Shown here in pieces: positions 1 through 17,579 of a DNA stretch of 64,000 nt; positions within the stretch are counted from its first letter, which is position 1, and every line of letters starts with the position of its first letter. A program made the translations under genes and the position numbers. The notes beneath the pieces are model-generated. The model was not told the origin of the DNA and searched no databases. It worked only from the letters and a program-made list of their open reading frames with translations. This DNA comes from Sinohyriopsis cumingii (lineage: Eukaryota > Mollusca > Bivalvia > Unionida > Unionidae), in the NCBI GenBank assembly GCA_028554795.2, contig CM068832.1, forward strand, positions 83,636,049 to 83,700,048. Direction: 5' to 3'.

Positions 1-229
1 AAAAATGATACTTACAGCTACCTCGCTTGGCGCTCAGCATTAAGAGGTTAGTGTTAGGACTGGTCGGACTGGTGTCAGGATAATGTGTCTGCGTGGGACA
101 TCATGCTACATGTCTGTGGCATGATACCCCAGTGCTAGACATCAGTATAAACTGTCCCACTGCAGACATCGTAGCGATATAACTGATTTCTTTTTAAAGC
201 TACGGTAAAAATCCAAATCACACACACAC
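1..229 (+). mobile_element. SINE copy (body and tail; head outside window)
   Basis: A non-coding retroposon copy. The core around 31-90 (cagcattaagaggttagtgt, then ggactggtcgg and tggtgtcag) is shared with two other places in this window: the minus-strand copy at 4,739-4,884 and the minus-strand copy at 27,512-27,694. The 3' part (gcagacatcgtagcgatat followed by an A-rich run and a CA-rich tail near 211-229) is shared with the 27.5-kb copy. The tRNA-like head seen at 4.8 kb is not present here because the window starts inside the element. The layout (Pol III head, conserved body, CA-rich tail) matches SINE families I recall from molluscs. That family placement is from memory. Confidence 0.75.
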
Positions 230-466
230 TGTTTACACAGATATCTTGCTTTCTGTATACATACATAAACTGAACTGACTGGCATCCTACTGGCGCAAAC
301 AATTTCCAGATAATACCATTTCTTTTAACTCTTGAATATCTCAACTTAGCCACTCCAGCAACAATACCAGGCATAAAATTGGCACCATTTTCATTCAGGA
401 GAAAACAGCCACCATTAGAATTTTTTGTAGGAGCTGCAGCGAGAAGAAGAAATCAAGATGGCAGTC

Positions 467-575
467 ACAGGGGCTCGTATCGTTGCTTACAATTTACCTG
501 TCATACATGCACTATACAATAACTACACAGTGTATGTATGACAGGTAGATTGTAAGCAACGATACGAACCCCTGT
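467..575. mobile_element. Foldback MITE-like hairpin
   Basis: Positions 467-512 and 530-575 are near-perfect inverted repeats of 46 bp separated by a 17-bp loop. The arms begin ACAGGGG and end CCCCTGT. The 7-bp sequence TGGCAGT lies just outside both ends (459-465 and 578-584) and could be a target-site duplication, with one to two extra bases at each junction. There is no coding capacity. The structure fits a short palindromic MITE of a DNA transposon. The superfamily is unclear; a 7-8 bp duplication would suit hAT-like elements. Confidence 0.7.
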
Positions 576-656
576 CTTGGCAGTACAGTGGTCAGAGAAA
601 TATGAAAGTGAGCTTATATAGTAAAGTTATGCCACAATCGTCTAATTTAAGCTGTC

Positions 657-708
657 TTCCCCCCCCCCCATTTGCCTCCCCCCCCCCATTTGCCTCCCCC
701 CCCCCCCG
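657..708. repeat. C-homopolymer tandem repeat
   Basis: Two copies of a unit of the form atttgcct followed by a run of about 10 C, flanked by further C runs. This is a low-complexity poly(C) tract. Confidence 0.9.
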
Positions 709-959
709 GCGGCAAACTGAAGGTTTCGTATACGCGTGATTCCATGGAAAAAACTCGTGGCCTATAAAAACACGCGAACGTAATTACGTCCTAAAAGTTT
801 CGTATACGCGCGATTTTCACTCCTTCAATTTGCTTGTTCCGGTCAGCCTGGTGTTTCGGTCAGACTGAATCTACCCGATTATTTGTCCCTGTATGAAATA
901 AACCAGGATAAAAAACGACCCTCAATAAAACTGAAATTTATTTGTTTATTTTTCAAAAC

Positions 960-996
960 TGTCGTTGATTTGGAGAAATGCGCCTCCTGAAATCAG

Positions 997-1032
<36 letters not shown>

Positions 1033-1043
1033 CGCCGGCCCTG
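960..1043 (-). mobile_element. hAT-type DNA transposon terminus (fragment)
   Basis: Read on the minus strand from 1,043, the sequence starts CAGGGCCGGCGCTACCATAT and continues into a subterminal palindrome, CTAGGCGGCTGCCTAG (its complement spans about 1,000-1,015). A terminus beginning CAGGGCCGGC followed by AGGC-rich subterminal sequence is typical of many hAT-family ends. I do not find the matching opposite end or a transposase nearby, so this looks like a lone terminus or a decayed non-autonomous copy. Confidence 0.45.
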
Positions 1044-1049
1044 GGTGTG

Positions 1050-2225
1050 GGGTGTCCTGATTCCTCCCCCCACCCGCTAAAAAAGCGTACATACACATAC
1101 AGTCACTTGACACTTTAAATTTGATCATCGTTTTCTTCTTGCGCACATTTATTGGGTATTATGCACACTTTCAGCAAACAGACTTTTGCTATGGTGCCCT
1201 TTCGAGGAATGTCAAAGCCCTTTTGAAATTTTGGAAACCCTCCTCCCCCAAACACTTGACCTGATCTGGCCCTGAAATGTATGTTAATATAGAGCAAAGA
1301 ACACCAAACAGACATATAATATCTTGAAGGTCGATGTCTTTATTTACGTATTCACCAATCGCTAAATTTAAGATCTGTGATACCGTAGCACTCTGGTAGA
1401 ATTATTATGAACTTTTATGATCAACTTCCAGTTTCAAACCTTGCCTTTGATTACTTAAGTTAGCGACTCTTTTCAATAATTTAGGCATATTTTTTTTACG
1501 TTAAAAGTTTCAACGAGCTATTTATTATAAGTCTTCATCTCATGAGTAAAACAAAGTTATTTATTACACAAATAATATATAACAATACTAACCAGCGTTC
1601 TCTACATGTATGTCCTTCGTACTTTCTAGGTCCTAGTGGTCAACGGATTTACATTTTACGGAAAGAGAAACATTGGTTGTTATATAAATTAAGAACAAAA
1701 TAAAATATTTGAATGTGTAAAACATGGATAAATATTTTATAAATCTATTGATCTATAATACTTTTTTATATTATTTTTACGATTTATTTATTAAGTTTGT
1801 TCCGTTTATGCATTCTTTACCAAACACAAATTTAAGATAACGCTATTTTTAACTACAGCTCGATTTTGTTTCGAACCCGTTTCGAAAAGTTGAGTGTGTT
1901 ATGTCTTAACAAGGAATTTGATTCGAGATAAAAGAAATGAAAAGAATATATTTTTATCTTAAATCAATTCAATATATCTGCTCAAAATTTTTCATTAACT
2001 TTGAAAAAATAGGAAGCAATTTTAGAAATGTCGCCTTAATAGTTATTCACTGACGGTGGGAGAAAACACAACCTTAACACACGGTTAAATTTTTGCATAA
2101 CAATATTTAATAAAATCGTGTATATCTTGCATCAAAATTTCTAAATACTAGTTACCGATGATATTGTGATACATGTATACAATTCTGTAAGTGAATCAGT
2201 CAGCAAGCTAAGCTACATAAGAATA
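1050..2225. other. AT-rich DNA, no gene seen
   Basis: There is no open frame with coding character, no convincing splice-bounded exon and no recognised repeat. Confidence 0.5.
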
Positions 2226-2324
2226 GCACACATTAGGGTGACACCGATTTTGTCACTCTAATGCTACTGTCGCCACAATGACCATCCAGTGACAATGAAC
2301 TGTCGCCGTAATGACGGTTTCGCT

Positions 2325-2456
<132 letters not shown>

Positions 2457-3691
2457 AGTAACTACGGGTAGTGTATTCAATAGGTGTTTATCGTCTTGTT
2501 ACACTATACAGGCAAAACTTAAGCCAAACACACGATTCGAATGCAAATTGTAACTACAAACTGCTAGACTATTCTGAGGCAAGCGTGCATGACCATGACA
2601 TGCGTTACTTGATCACCAGCAGAAAGCTATGCAAACTATGAAATTAAGTGACGAGAGGTCTTTTTTGCTTTCTTGTACTTGCAAAGAATTCGCATGTAGA
2701 TGACACATACGAATAAAAGAATATTTATATTCGGAGTAGAATGATGTTTGCATGATCGAGTCGAGTAGAAGCTTAGTTCCCTACCTTAAAGTCGAATTAT
2801 ATCTTGAAGATGTAAAGAAGCTAATACAAGTTTTAAAACAACTGGGTCAATGCTTGCAAATTATGTAGTTTACTTCCTTCACCTCTTAGTTTCAAATAAA
2901 ACTGTGCAGAGAGTACACCTTTAATTGTATCTGCTATTTTTCTCACAACCTCCACCGTAACTGTATCAGGAATTCCTTTTCGTGCATTGTACAACTGTTT
3001 CAAATGTGGTTTGGTTAACCAACAAATAAGACGTAAAGGGTAAGACTGTTGCATTTTATTTCCCTAAAACAAATGGCCCAGTTTTAATTAAATACTTTCA
3101 AAAAACGTTTTTTGTTCTTCCCCAGGCTTTGTCAGAAACATTTAATATGATAGTACCAGAGTGCCTTCAGATAAAGATAATATATTTGTTTTGTGTAAAC
3201 CGTTGTAGGTTTGTTTCGACAGTGCGTACGAAAGGTTGTTGGTGATGATTCCATTGTCGTGATATTAGTATTGATTCAGTCTTATCAAGATTAAATGCAA
3301 CGCCTGGACCGTTCATATATCGTTTTAATATCAGCATTTTCGATTTCACGAACTTAGATTGGGTTATCAATTACAAACGATTATTACTACACTAATCAGA
3401 TAGCTGGATCTAATGTTTTCATTTTTCTTTCCTGTAATATACATGGGTAGTTCTCCAAATTAATAATAATGATGAAAGCTCCTAATGTGTTATATGCATC
3501 TAAATATAGATTATCTTCTATATTAAAGCGCACCATGACAGTCTGCCATAGCATAGCTTTGGTTAGGAATTGCGTGTTTCATGCTGGTCGTATTCATGGG
3601 TGAAGGGGCAGTATGTTCACTTAATCAAATATGTGCATATTTTTGTATATGGGATTTTACGGAATGTTTTCATCCCTTGTTAGCACGTGTT

Positions 3692-3846
<155 letters not shown>

Positions 3847-4738
3847 ATTTCCGAGTCACTATCGGAAAAAATACATTTTTTAAAAAATGTCTATATTATT
3901 ATGCCTGTTCACTTTTCATAATTATGATCAATTTCAAATGGCAATGTCGCAGCAGACTACAAGCTAAACATCAATGATAAATTTATATTGAACCTTAATG
4001 TATCTGACGTGCAGTATTTGCAGTAATCTGCACAAACATAGTTATAAAATATTTTAAAATGAAATCAACGTCTTTAAATGAGACATTGTTGGGTGTCAAG
4101 ATCTCAGATTTAGACCATACTATTAAAATACACAAGTTCAGACGCCTAGAGATAATTCATCCTGGTTGGAATGTTTGAAATACTCTGAGCAATGTCATCT
4201 GGTTGCAAATATTTATCAAACCCAATATATTAACATCTCCATTTTCCGTTTTAAGACACGGACCATGTTCTATGTTTGCACAATATTTCGTGTAAGTTCA
4301 AGGTCCATGTCACGTATCTAGTACTTTATCAACTAAGAGTAAATACAGCCTAATCTACACTTCATTCGCACATTATTGATGACATTATTAATGTCTAAGG
4401 TACACTGATGATTAAACAACTTTGTTTTGAATATCTGAGCACCGTATATTACAGAAACTATGTTGAGTCATATGTACTGTGGGAATTTCATAAAATTCTG
4501 AATTTTGTATTGATGTTACAAAGAAATTATTCTCTCAGTAGTGATAAGGAGTTGTATATATAATATTTTCTGACCGTTTGTTTGGTCGATTTAAGAATAG
4601 AGGATACGTTTAATAGATGTAAGGATCAGTATTTTCATAACTTCATAATTTGAAAACTTACTTTTGCATCCTTATTATATCCTCTATTTGTTAACGTATC
4701 ACACTGTTCCATATCTCTCAGGTATATGTAAATATATC

Positions 4739-4883
4739 CTGACACCAGGCCGGCAAACACTAACTTCTTAATGCTGAGTGCCAAGTAACATTTTCATAAT
4801 ACTGTGTGATTCGGCCGAGGTTCGTACTCGTGACCTCCCGCAGCCGTTGCATGCTCTCTTACCACTAGACCACCGAAGTAGCC

Positions 4884-4884
<1 letters not shown>
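4739..4884 (-). mobile_element. tRNA-derived SINE, 3'-truncated, abutting (TA)n
   Basis: On the minus strand from 4,884 this reads as a tRNA-like head. TGGTCTAGTGGTAAGAG resembles an A box (about 4,857-4,873) and GAGTACGAACC resembles a B box (about 4,820-4,830). After the head comes cttggcactcagcattaaga and a segment ending ctggtgtcag, which matches the body at 1-90. The copy stops at that point and lacks the downstream body and tail seen at 100-229. Its head begins exactly where a (TA)n tract ends. Internal Pol III promoter boxes are the family hallmark. The target duplication, if any, is hidden in TA-rich sequence. Confidence 0.75.

Positions 4885-4963
<79 letters not shown>
4885..4963. 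repeat. (TA)n microsatellite
   Basis: A pure TA dinucleotide tract directly adjoining the SINE head. Confidence 0.98.
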
Positions 4964-4967
<4 letters not shown>

Positions 4968-7900
4968 CCAATCTACACCAAAACAAATTTTAAAACTACG
5001 TGTTATCTATTTAGTTTTACTAGTATCTAATTTTCAAAGATTTTTAGGTCACTTTTGACCCCTAAAATTATAATAAAGGCAGCAGCCGTAAAGGATAATC
5101 AAACGTATTCTGAAACGTCCTTTGTCCAATTTTTACCAAAAATCAGAAGCCATTAATGGTGAAGACTTTACATAAAATAAAGTAAAACCAGGTCTATGGT
5201 CCCCACATTTTTCAAAGAAACCTGGGCCACTGATCACCAAAACTGTATTACGAATCCAGAGGTTAGGATATAATGTCTGCGCATATCTCCAAATTCAGTA
5301 TGAATAACGCATTGAATTACGATACTAAATGCCAGATTTAAGAAAGAAAGACGATAATTTATGATGATTGTATCTTGGAGCTGGGCTAATATTATGCAGC
5401 TATACTTTGTAGTATATCTAAATGAGGATATTATATCATACATGTTATCTATTTTAATTGGTGAAGTACAAAATAGAAAAAGAAGCCCGGAGTCTGAATA
5501 GTTTCTTGAAAGAAAAAAATGTCACAACAATAATTCAATAGTGTTTCAGGTAAAAGAGTCAGCAAAATTATACAATTTGCAAGGAAAATGATCTTTTAAT
5601 ACCGATTGATATGTGATAAAAATGAGCACAGAAGGTTCTAATAATACTTTACTAAAGTCATCGATTTTCTAAAGACTGGCAGGAAATCCTGATGAGAAAG
5701 ACAAGTCTACGCTGCATAATGTTTTTTTATTTAAAAACAAAACAAAATATATCATTTATAATTAATGTCTGCGCATGTCTGGGCTAAGGCAATTTAATTG
5801 TTGAAACAAATTAATGTGTTTACTACATAAACATAATATAGTATAACTGCCAAGAGCAAGCCAATTAATGTGATAATTAATAATATGACATCACTGACTA
5901 TTACAGGTAATAGAGATACGTTTGAAAAAGAAATTAATTTTTGTCTAGCTGATGTTATTGTCACTACATTACATTGCCTTTAATACCAGACAATGTGCTG
6001 CTTTTCTTTAAACAAATTTCCAAAGATATGTATCAGCCCTTCTTTAAATGTATTAATGAATTTCTGCTGCCGCCTTCACCTCTATCATTAATACTGATAT
6101 TAATTCCACCACAAAATTTAAGTCATTTTGTAAAATATGTTATGGTCAAGCAAATAGGTATTGCTATAATATCAAAAGCAGCATAAACAGTTCATTTAGT
6201 TAAAACGCTTTCTTTGAACAGTGATTTTAACCTTTGATCTAACGGTAATTTTCTTTAATTTGTTTAGCGAATTGCTCTTCTTCACTTAAATTAAAAATTA
6301 TTTTCGAGATCCTTTTGGTATGTCTGAGAAGAGCTATTTCTCTCGCTTCAGCATTCAGGGGTAGGTAGTAATTTTCAACTTAAGTAGTAAGATACTGATG
6401 CATTTGGATTTCAGGTACTGATCGGCGTCAGGGTCTTCTTTTTCATCTTTTTCTGCTGAAATTGTTTCCATTGTGAGGTAATATATTTTACTAGCGAAAA
6501 ACCACCGTATTTATACAGTCTTAAAGTGTATTAAACTTTCAAGTCGCTGACATTAACTGTGTCGCTGGTGCGAGCCGCTAACGACCGTGAAGGCAAAAAA
6601 TTACTGAAGACAGTGAACACATCGGTGAAGACAAAAGATGTCAAAGATATAGAAGACTCTAAAGATCATCAAGAAATCACTGATTAGAGAGATGCTTGGA
6701 CCATCATACTACAAAGTATGAACAGGCAACAGCAATGTCAAGAGTGTAATGAAAAAAGAAACTACAATATACAAGCAGTACAAGATTTTTAAAATGATTT
6801 CATGTCATAGTACTTGATGCTATAATACGTTATACTGGCCAACATGCCAAATACCTGCTTAAATAAGCAAATCTGTTTTAAGAGAAACATGTATTTGATG
6901 ACAATCCTCTGTTGCTGCACATGATGAAAAAGTTCGTAAAATAGTCACTAACTCGAGCCTTGAAATGGCCACTATGAGCAAAAAGTGTTATCAAGCGAAA
7001 GTTCATATCATCAACTGCTATTCTATACAGTAATCTAAAAAACTCAGTATCACGTTTAAAATAATGTAAAAAGGCGGCTAAAATCAATTACATGATCAAT
7101 CGAGATCATTATTTCCATTAAGGACTACAATTTGCATATATGACTTCGAATGACATTGACAGGTAACCTACGGAAATTCCTATGACTTGAAAAAACCAAC
7201 CTGAAATCAGAGGCAAAATGTTCCATTATAAATATTGTAAACTACATTTTCTGGAGTTACGTGTTACGCTTCGTGATCGACCGTGCCTTAAATTTGGTAT
7301 CAGAGTAAAGTTGCATAATCCTCTTTGCTGACCATGTGGACGAGGCTAAAAACACAATCCAAAAGATACGAAAGTCAGGGACATGCATATCCGGGATTTG
7401 AGGCAATTGCGTTTTCTGATCCTGGAAAAGTAGAAATTATACAAAAAATGATGCAACAAGCAATTAAACAAAGTTTTCCCCTTAAATTAAGATATACTTA
7501 CTGATCATCAACTTAAGCAATCCGTACTATAATGTGGCGTACGGATACCAAGCGATATGGGAAAGAGAGATAATAACCTAACGAAGCACATGTACCGGGA
7601 TGACCGAGACTTCCTACTTTGAACATTAATCCATATTAAACTCTCTGGATTGTCGGCATACGTAGAACAATTTGTGCTCTCGCTCGTTTTCTCCAAAACA
7701 ATGTTTTGTCTTGGGTCTTAAAATATCTGCGCATTATCCAATCTTGTTCACGTATTTCTGGGTTCTCATTCCCTATTTGACGATGTTAAGCTCTTCGACG
7801 GTTTCAATGCGTGGACCACCTTTGCTTATAGTTACTCTTTCAACCAGTTATACTTAACAAACAATGGAAGCCTTTGGCAGTGACATGTATATTTCCCGGT

Positions 7901-8569
7901 ACTACCATGGAGACATACAACATATCTTAATGCCAAGACAATATTCTCGTTTTGCCTTTTCTATCTTGTTTTCATCAATTACTACACAATCATTGCTAAT
8001 CAGATAATAAAGGATCGCTTCTTCGTTGAAGAATTCGAAAATGTACTAGATGTTATCGCTAAATTCTTTGCATATATGCATAATACACACTATTTAGAAA
8101 TGGCTGCTAACCACAAGGAGTGTGTTTTTAATAACCGTTTAATTAGCGAAATTAATTTATTTTAATATAAACAAACGTTAGGCATCTAGATATAAATGTT
8201 ATCCCTTACATGTATGTTATCTTTCGTGTTTAGCTACGGACAAGAACAGCCAGAACTGAATAGCAAAGGTTGTGTATCTGCGGACAATTCGAATATGGCT
8301 TATTATATTTACTTGTCTGCAAGAGCAACGAACATCTTTTGAGTGAATTTAACAAAAGGTGAGCTGCGCAACGTGCCGTTTTCCTCGTCCAATATGGGAT
8401 GTGCAACCACAGGAGAAATTCGTGAACTACCAATGCCACTGTCAACATCGCGGGATTGCTTTGCTGTAAATTCCAATCCCAATCATAGCCAGTCACATAC
8501 AAGCAAATATGCCATTTCTGAATATATATGCATTTGTGTATATGTATGTATATACATATTGATAGATAG

Positions 8570-8573
<4 letters not shown>
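4964..8573. other. AT-rich DNA without a supported gene
   Basis: I see no gene I can defend here. Two stretches look slightly coding-like. At about 6,241-6,480 on the minus strand there are two short open pieces in different frames, one containing EAREIALLRHTKRISKI. At about 6,545-6,687 on the plus strand a frame runs from a valine codon to a stop with charged, low-hydrophobic sequence. Neither has a start, splice sites or homology that I recognise. Confidence 0.4.

Positions 8574-8623
<50 letters not shown>
8574..8623. repeat. (TA)n microsatellite
   Basis: TA dinucleotide tract preceded by a short GATA run. Confidence 0.97.
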
Positions 8624-13916
<5,293 letters not shown>

Positions 13917-15417
13917 TTCAAAGAATATGTGTAAGTAGAATATAATAAAATGTGGGTGTGTATGTGTGTATTATTTGTGACTGGCATGAATGTCTTATCA
14001 TACCAAGATCACGCAACGAGGACTGCTTCCGGCCATTGCACGACCTTTACACAGTCAACTCTTGCGACTCTGGTCTTGCAAAATAAGTCTGAAAACCAAA
14101 ACCTTTGAGCAAAATTCAACAAAGAATTTATTCCCCAATAATTGAAGTTGAATATTCAAAAGAGACTTAATTCGTAATTTAATTCCATGTAATACTAAAT
14201 TTCCTATCACAAGTCTAATAGTACCAAATGTTACGAATGAATTTTAAAATTCTAGAATGCCTTGAAGTACCACAATTAAATATTCAGTCATGTCTATGAA
14301 TGACTCCTTAATAATCGTAAAGTTATTTCTGTCACGAAAGTCAATGAGCACTTTGTAATTCCATTGAATAAATGAAGTAAGTATTTCTTCTAGAATTGAT
14401 AATATATTACAAAGGACTGATGTGAAACATCAATGAAGACTTTATTTTCAAGACTTCTGTTTTATAACGACTCTTGTCTAGTGATATATGACACAAAAGA
14501 AAGTTTTTGGCAGCTTAAAAAAGTTCTATTGGGAAATTTCACTAATGCCAGCTAATCAAAAGCGTTTAATGGTGGAGGCTATTGACTTTAAAATGATGCT
14601 TTGTAAGTTAAACATCAAAAGTATGATAACGTTCCAGAAAGAAGAAATTACAATGCATTTAAAGGAAATAATGTGTTTTTTTAGCAAACACAGATCAGCA
14701 ATGGAAAATTGCGTATTTATCAGTCCATTATAATTGTGTTGTCTCTTTCTATCGATCATCTAGGAACACCATTCAAATTTGAGCAACTTGATTTGACTGG
14801 ATGGGTTGATTTTCCTCCGCATCCAGTGACATTCACAGATCCGAAGCAATAAATTATCTGATCGATCCGCAAAGGTGTAGATCGTAATAACACAGAAATT
14901 GTGACTTGAGAAGCTGGGGTAGACACTACTTCAAAGATTTTTCAGGTAGTTAAAAGCTCTATCATTAATTACGGACAGGCATACAATGTAACTTAAATAT
15001 ACATAACACTTCTATCGTAAGGAGAACGTTGACATGGACGACCCCTACCGGGAAGCAGTACTAAGTACATTAAAAAAAATGCAATTATCCTAGAAGATTG
15101 TCTTATCTTATTAAGGTTCATTTTTTAAAAGAAACAAAATATCAATTATATTTGAGCAATGTGGAGACGTGCAATAGTGTCTTATGGCGCTATAGGCAGC
15201 TAAATCAGAATTAAAGAAACTCCAACTCAACATATAGATACGGCAGAAAATACATTTCTAATGGTTGAACACATTAGAAAAAGCTACGTCAAAAATATGA
15301 TCAGTTGTAAAACGAAAAAGTCAATACGGTGAAGTCATATCATCTGTGAATTAATTCAAGCAAGTCAGATTGTTTCAAATAATTCATTTGTGACCATTCT
15401 TAGGTTTTGTAAACATT

Positions 15418-15420
<3 letters not shown>
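13917..15420. other. AT-rich DNA, no gene seen
   Basis: There is a short plus-strand open frame at 14,488-14,733, but it has no recognisable domain, no supporting splice context and a complementary open frame on the other strand. I treat it as chance. Confidence 0.4.

Positions 15421-15485
<65 letters not shown>
15421..15485. repeat. (TA)n microsatellite at a LINE 3' end
   Basis: A TA tract followed by (GT)n, immediately 3' (in minus-strand sense) of the RTE-like LINE tail. It may have arisen from, or served as the target of, the LINE 3' end. Confidence 0.95.
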
Positions 15486-15494
<9 letters not shown>

Positions 15495-15615
15495 GTGTGT
15501 GTGTTGGCATCCGTTAGTCTCGAGAGATGATGGAAGTCTGCTCATGAGAAATGTCCTGGTCGGTGGTTGTGCAGCGTCTGCTGTGGCTATGTAGTCCAAC
15601 ACCGGAGTGGCAGTC

Positions 15616-16843
15616 TGTAACAAGATAACCGGGTGTCTTTTTCGGATTCACAAACGAACACTTTTGACGATGATATAAATACAATGTTTAATAATTGATG
15701 ACTTGAATGAGCAACTAATCATGAATATGTGCGTGTATATGTAATCAAAATATTGGATTTAATTAACACAAGAACGCACAGACTTAATATTGAAAAAATT
15801 CAAATAAATTAATTTAGCAAATACAAAGACAATGGGTGAATGGTTCACAACGATTTATCAATGAAACGATGGATATAGTTTACTCAGGTAGTAAAAATGT
15901 AAACGTTTACTCATAAAGTAAAATGCATTCACTTTGGTAACGAAATTATAGTGATATAAAAGGGACAGATATGCAAATTATCTTTAGAGTCCCGAAAGAT
16001 AAATTGGGTTTTACGAACCCCAAAATTAGCTAACGGCTAACAAATTACATGTACGGAGATACACTCCGTCATCAGTACACTTTGTTTCAGTTCCACGGCT
16101 GCTACAGTTCAGCTTCACAGCTGCTACAGCTAATTCCTGTGGTTGACTTTACAGCTTGCACCACGTCGACCCCGATCACATAACTTTGAACGCTCGGGTC
16201 GCTCTGGTCAGTCTGAACGCTCTAGATACTCTGGACACTCCAGACAGCTCTACACAGTTCTACACACTCCGGACACTCGGAACACCTAGAACACTCGGAA
16301 CACTCCGAACATTTGACCATCCGGACACTCCGGTCATTAAAATAAACCTAACCCTGCTCGATAAGAATCCTATTGTATTAAACAGTTCTTAAAAAATATA
16401 GCTCTACATTGCTAATAGGAATCCCTTACTAAGACGGAACAAGAATATAAATACGTGCATTATACTGCGTAAACCAAAGCTACATATAACACATTCAAAT
16501 ATAAACCTGGTACTACAGCAGTTATAAGTTATAGACTAGAAATTAATAAACTTACATACCTCTACAGCTGAAGGTTTGCACATCATTAAAGCAGACTGCT
16601 GGCTGACAATACTTATCCGTATTGTAAAGAAATTTACGTATGTCGATGTATTTATACACAGACATAGCCTGTGCGTTGTAGGCATTCGCTTCGTGCCATC
16701 GAGAGCACTTTCATGGGATGAACCGAAGTCACTATTTCGAAATAAGACACAATATACCTAAATCACCCTCGGGTATCGTTGTACACAAAAAGCGAAACCC
16801 GAGTACATTTATTCAATAAAGAAAAGAATTTAATTCCGTGACA
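15616..16843 (+). mobile_element. Solo LTR (1,228 bp) with perfect 5-bp target duplication
   Basis: The element starts TGTAACAAG at 15,616 and ends CCGTGACA at 16,843, the TG...CA ends of an LTR. CAGTC lies directly on both sides (15,611-15,615 and 16,844-16,848), a perfect 5-bp target duplication of the size made by Ty3/Gypsy-type integrases. A second copy of the same sequence lies inverted at 59,939-61,268 and also has TG...CA ends. A polyadenylation-like AATAAAG lies at about 16,815-16,821. Inside, at about 16,190-16,340, is an imperfect tandem array of a unit near 9 bp of the form ctccggaca. There is no internal retroelement sequence between two LTRs, so this is a recombination-derived solo LTR. 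It is nested in the RTE-like LINE. Confidence 0.88.
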
Positions 16844-16849
16844 CAGTCC

Positions 16850-17334
16850 TTGCTGTACTTGCTGTACTTGAAGGTTGTGTATGGTGTTGGTTGGAGATGC
16901 GTCTTCATCCTATGCGATCGTTTTGCATCGGCTAGCAGGCTTAGCTTGTCCTCGGCGGCTTTCAGACCAGTAATCAGAGCATGTCACCAGCTTGACCTGT
17001 CTAGATGTGTTGACATCGATGTCAAGGGCTTTCATATCGTGCGTGCAGACATCCTTGAAGCGGATATGTATCAATTCCGATCGACATTTTGCTTGAGGCA
17101 AGTTTCGAATAAAGAACGTCTTTGGGCATCCGTCCTTAATCAGTCCGAAGTACATGGTCCAGCCATCTGATGCGATGTTGGTGAAGGACTGACCAATCTG
17201 GGAATGTTGGCACGTTCAAGCACATTGTTATTTGTTACTCGATCGCTCCAGGTGATCCCGAGTATGCATCGGAAGCGTCGCATGTGAAAGGTGCTCAGAC
17301 TTTTGTCTTGTACAGGAGAGTGTGTAGCACGCAT
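16850..17334 (-). pseudogene. LINE ORF2 C-terminal domain, broken
   Basis: The frame at 17,334-17,140 shows MRRFRCILGITWSDRVTN followed by NNVLERANIPRL. This is the conserved post-RT segment R-LR-ILGI-W-D-V-N--VL-RA-IP of this LINE type. The frame at 17,155-16,910 shows the next conserved piece, RFKDVCTHDMKALDIDV. The two pieces are in different frames. The remaining C-terminus and 3' UTR are cut at 16,844 by the solo LTR and resume at 15,615. Confidence 0.75.
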
Positions 17335-17579
17335 GCACGGTACACGGAGATTTTAGTGTTGAGGGTCAGCATGCTGTTGTTTCACACTATGTGCGACAAC
17401 CTGGAGAGAATTGTTGATGCTTTTCCGATCCGCTTGGTGAGCTCAGAATCGACCGAGAGGTTGTTAGTGATGATAGAGCCAAGGTTCATGAACTGACTGA
17501 CTACCTCAAGTTCTTAGTTGATGATGATGCTTGAGGGGTCCGCGTCCTGAACCATCACGTTTTATCTTTGTGCTGATGT

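Noticed and set aside
1240-1275. A second hAT end (complement of ctggccctg near 1,268)
   Set aside because: Only about nine bases match the terminus at 1,043, and the subterminal sequence is unrelated.
16156-16392. Plus-strand protein rich in Leu-Asp-Thr-Pro repeats
   Set aside because: It is the translation of the 9-bp minisatellite inside the solo LTR.
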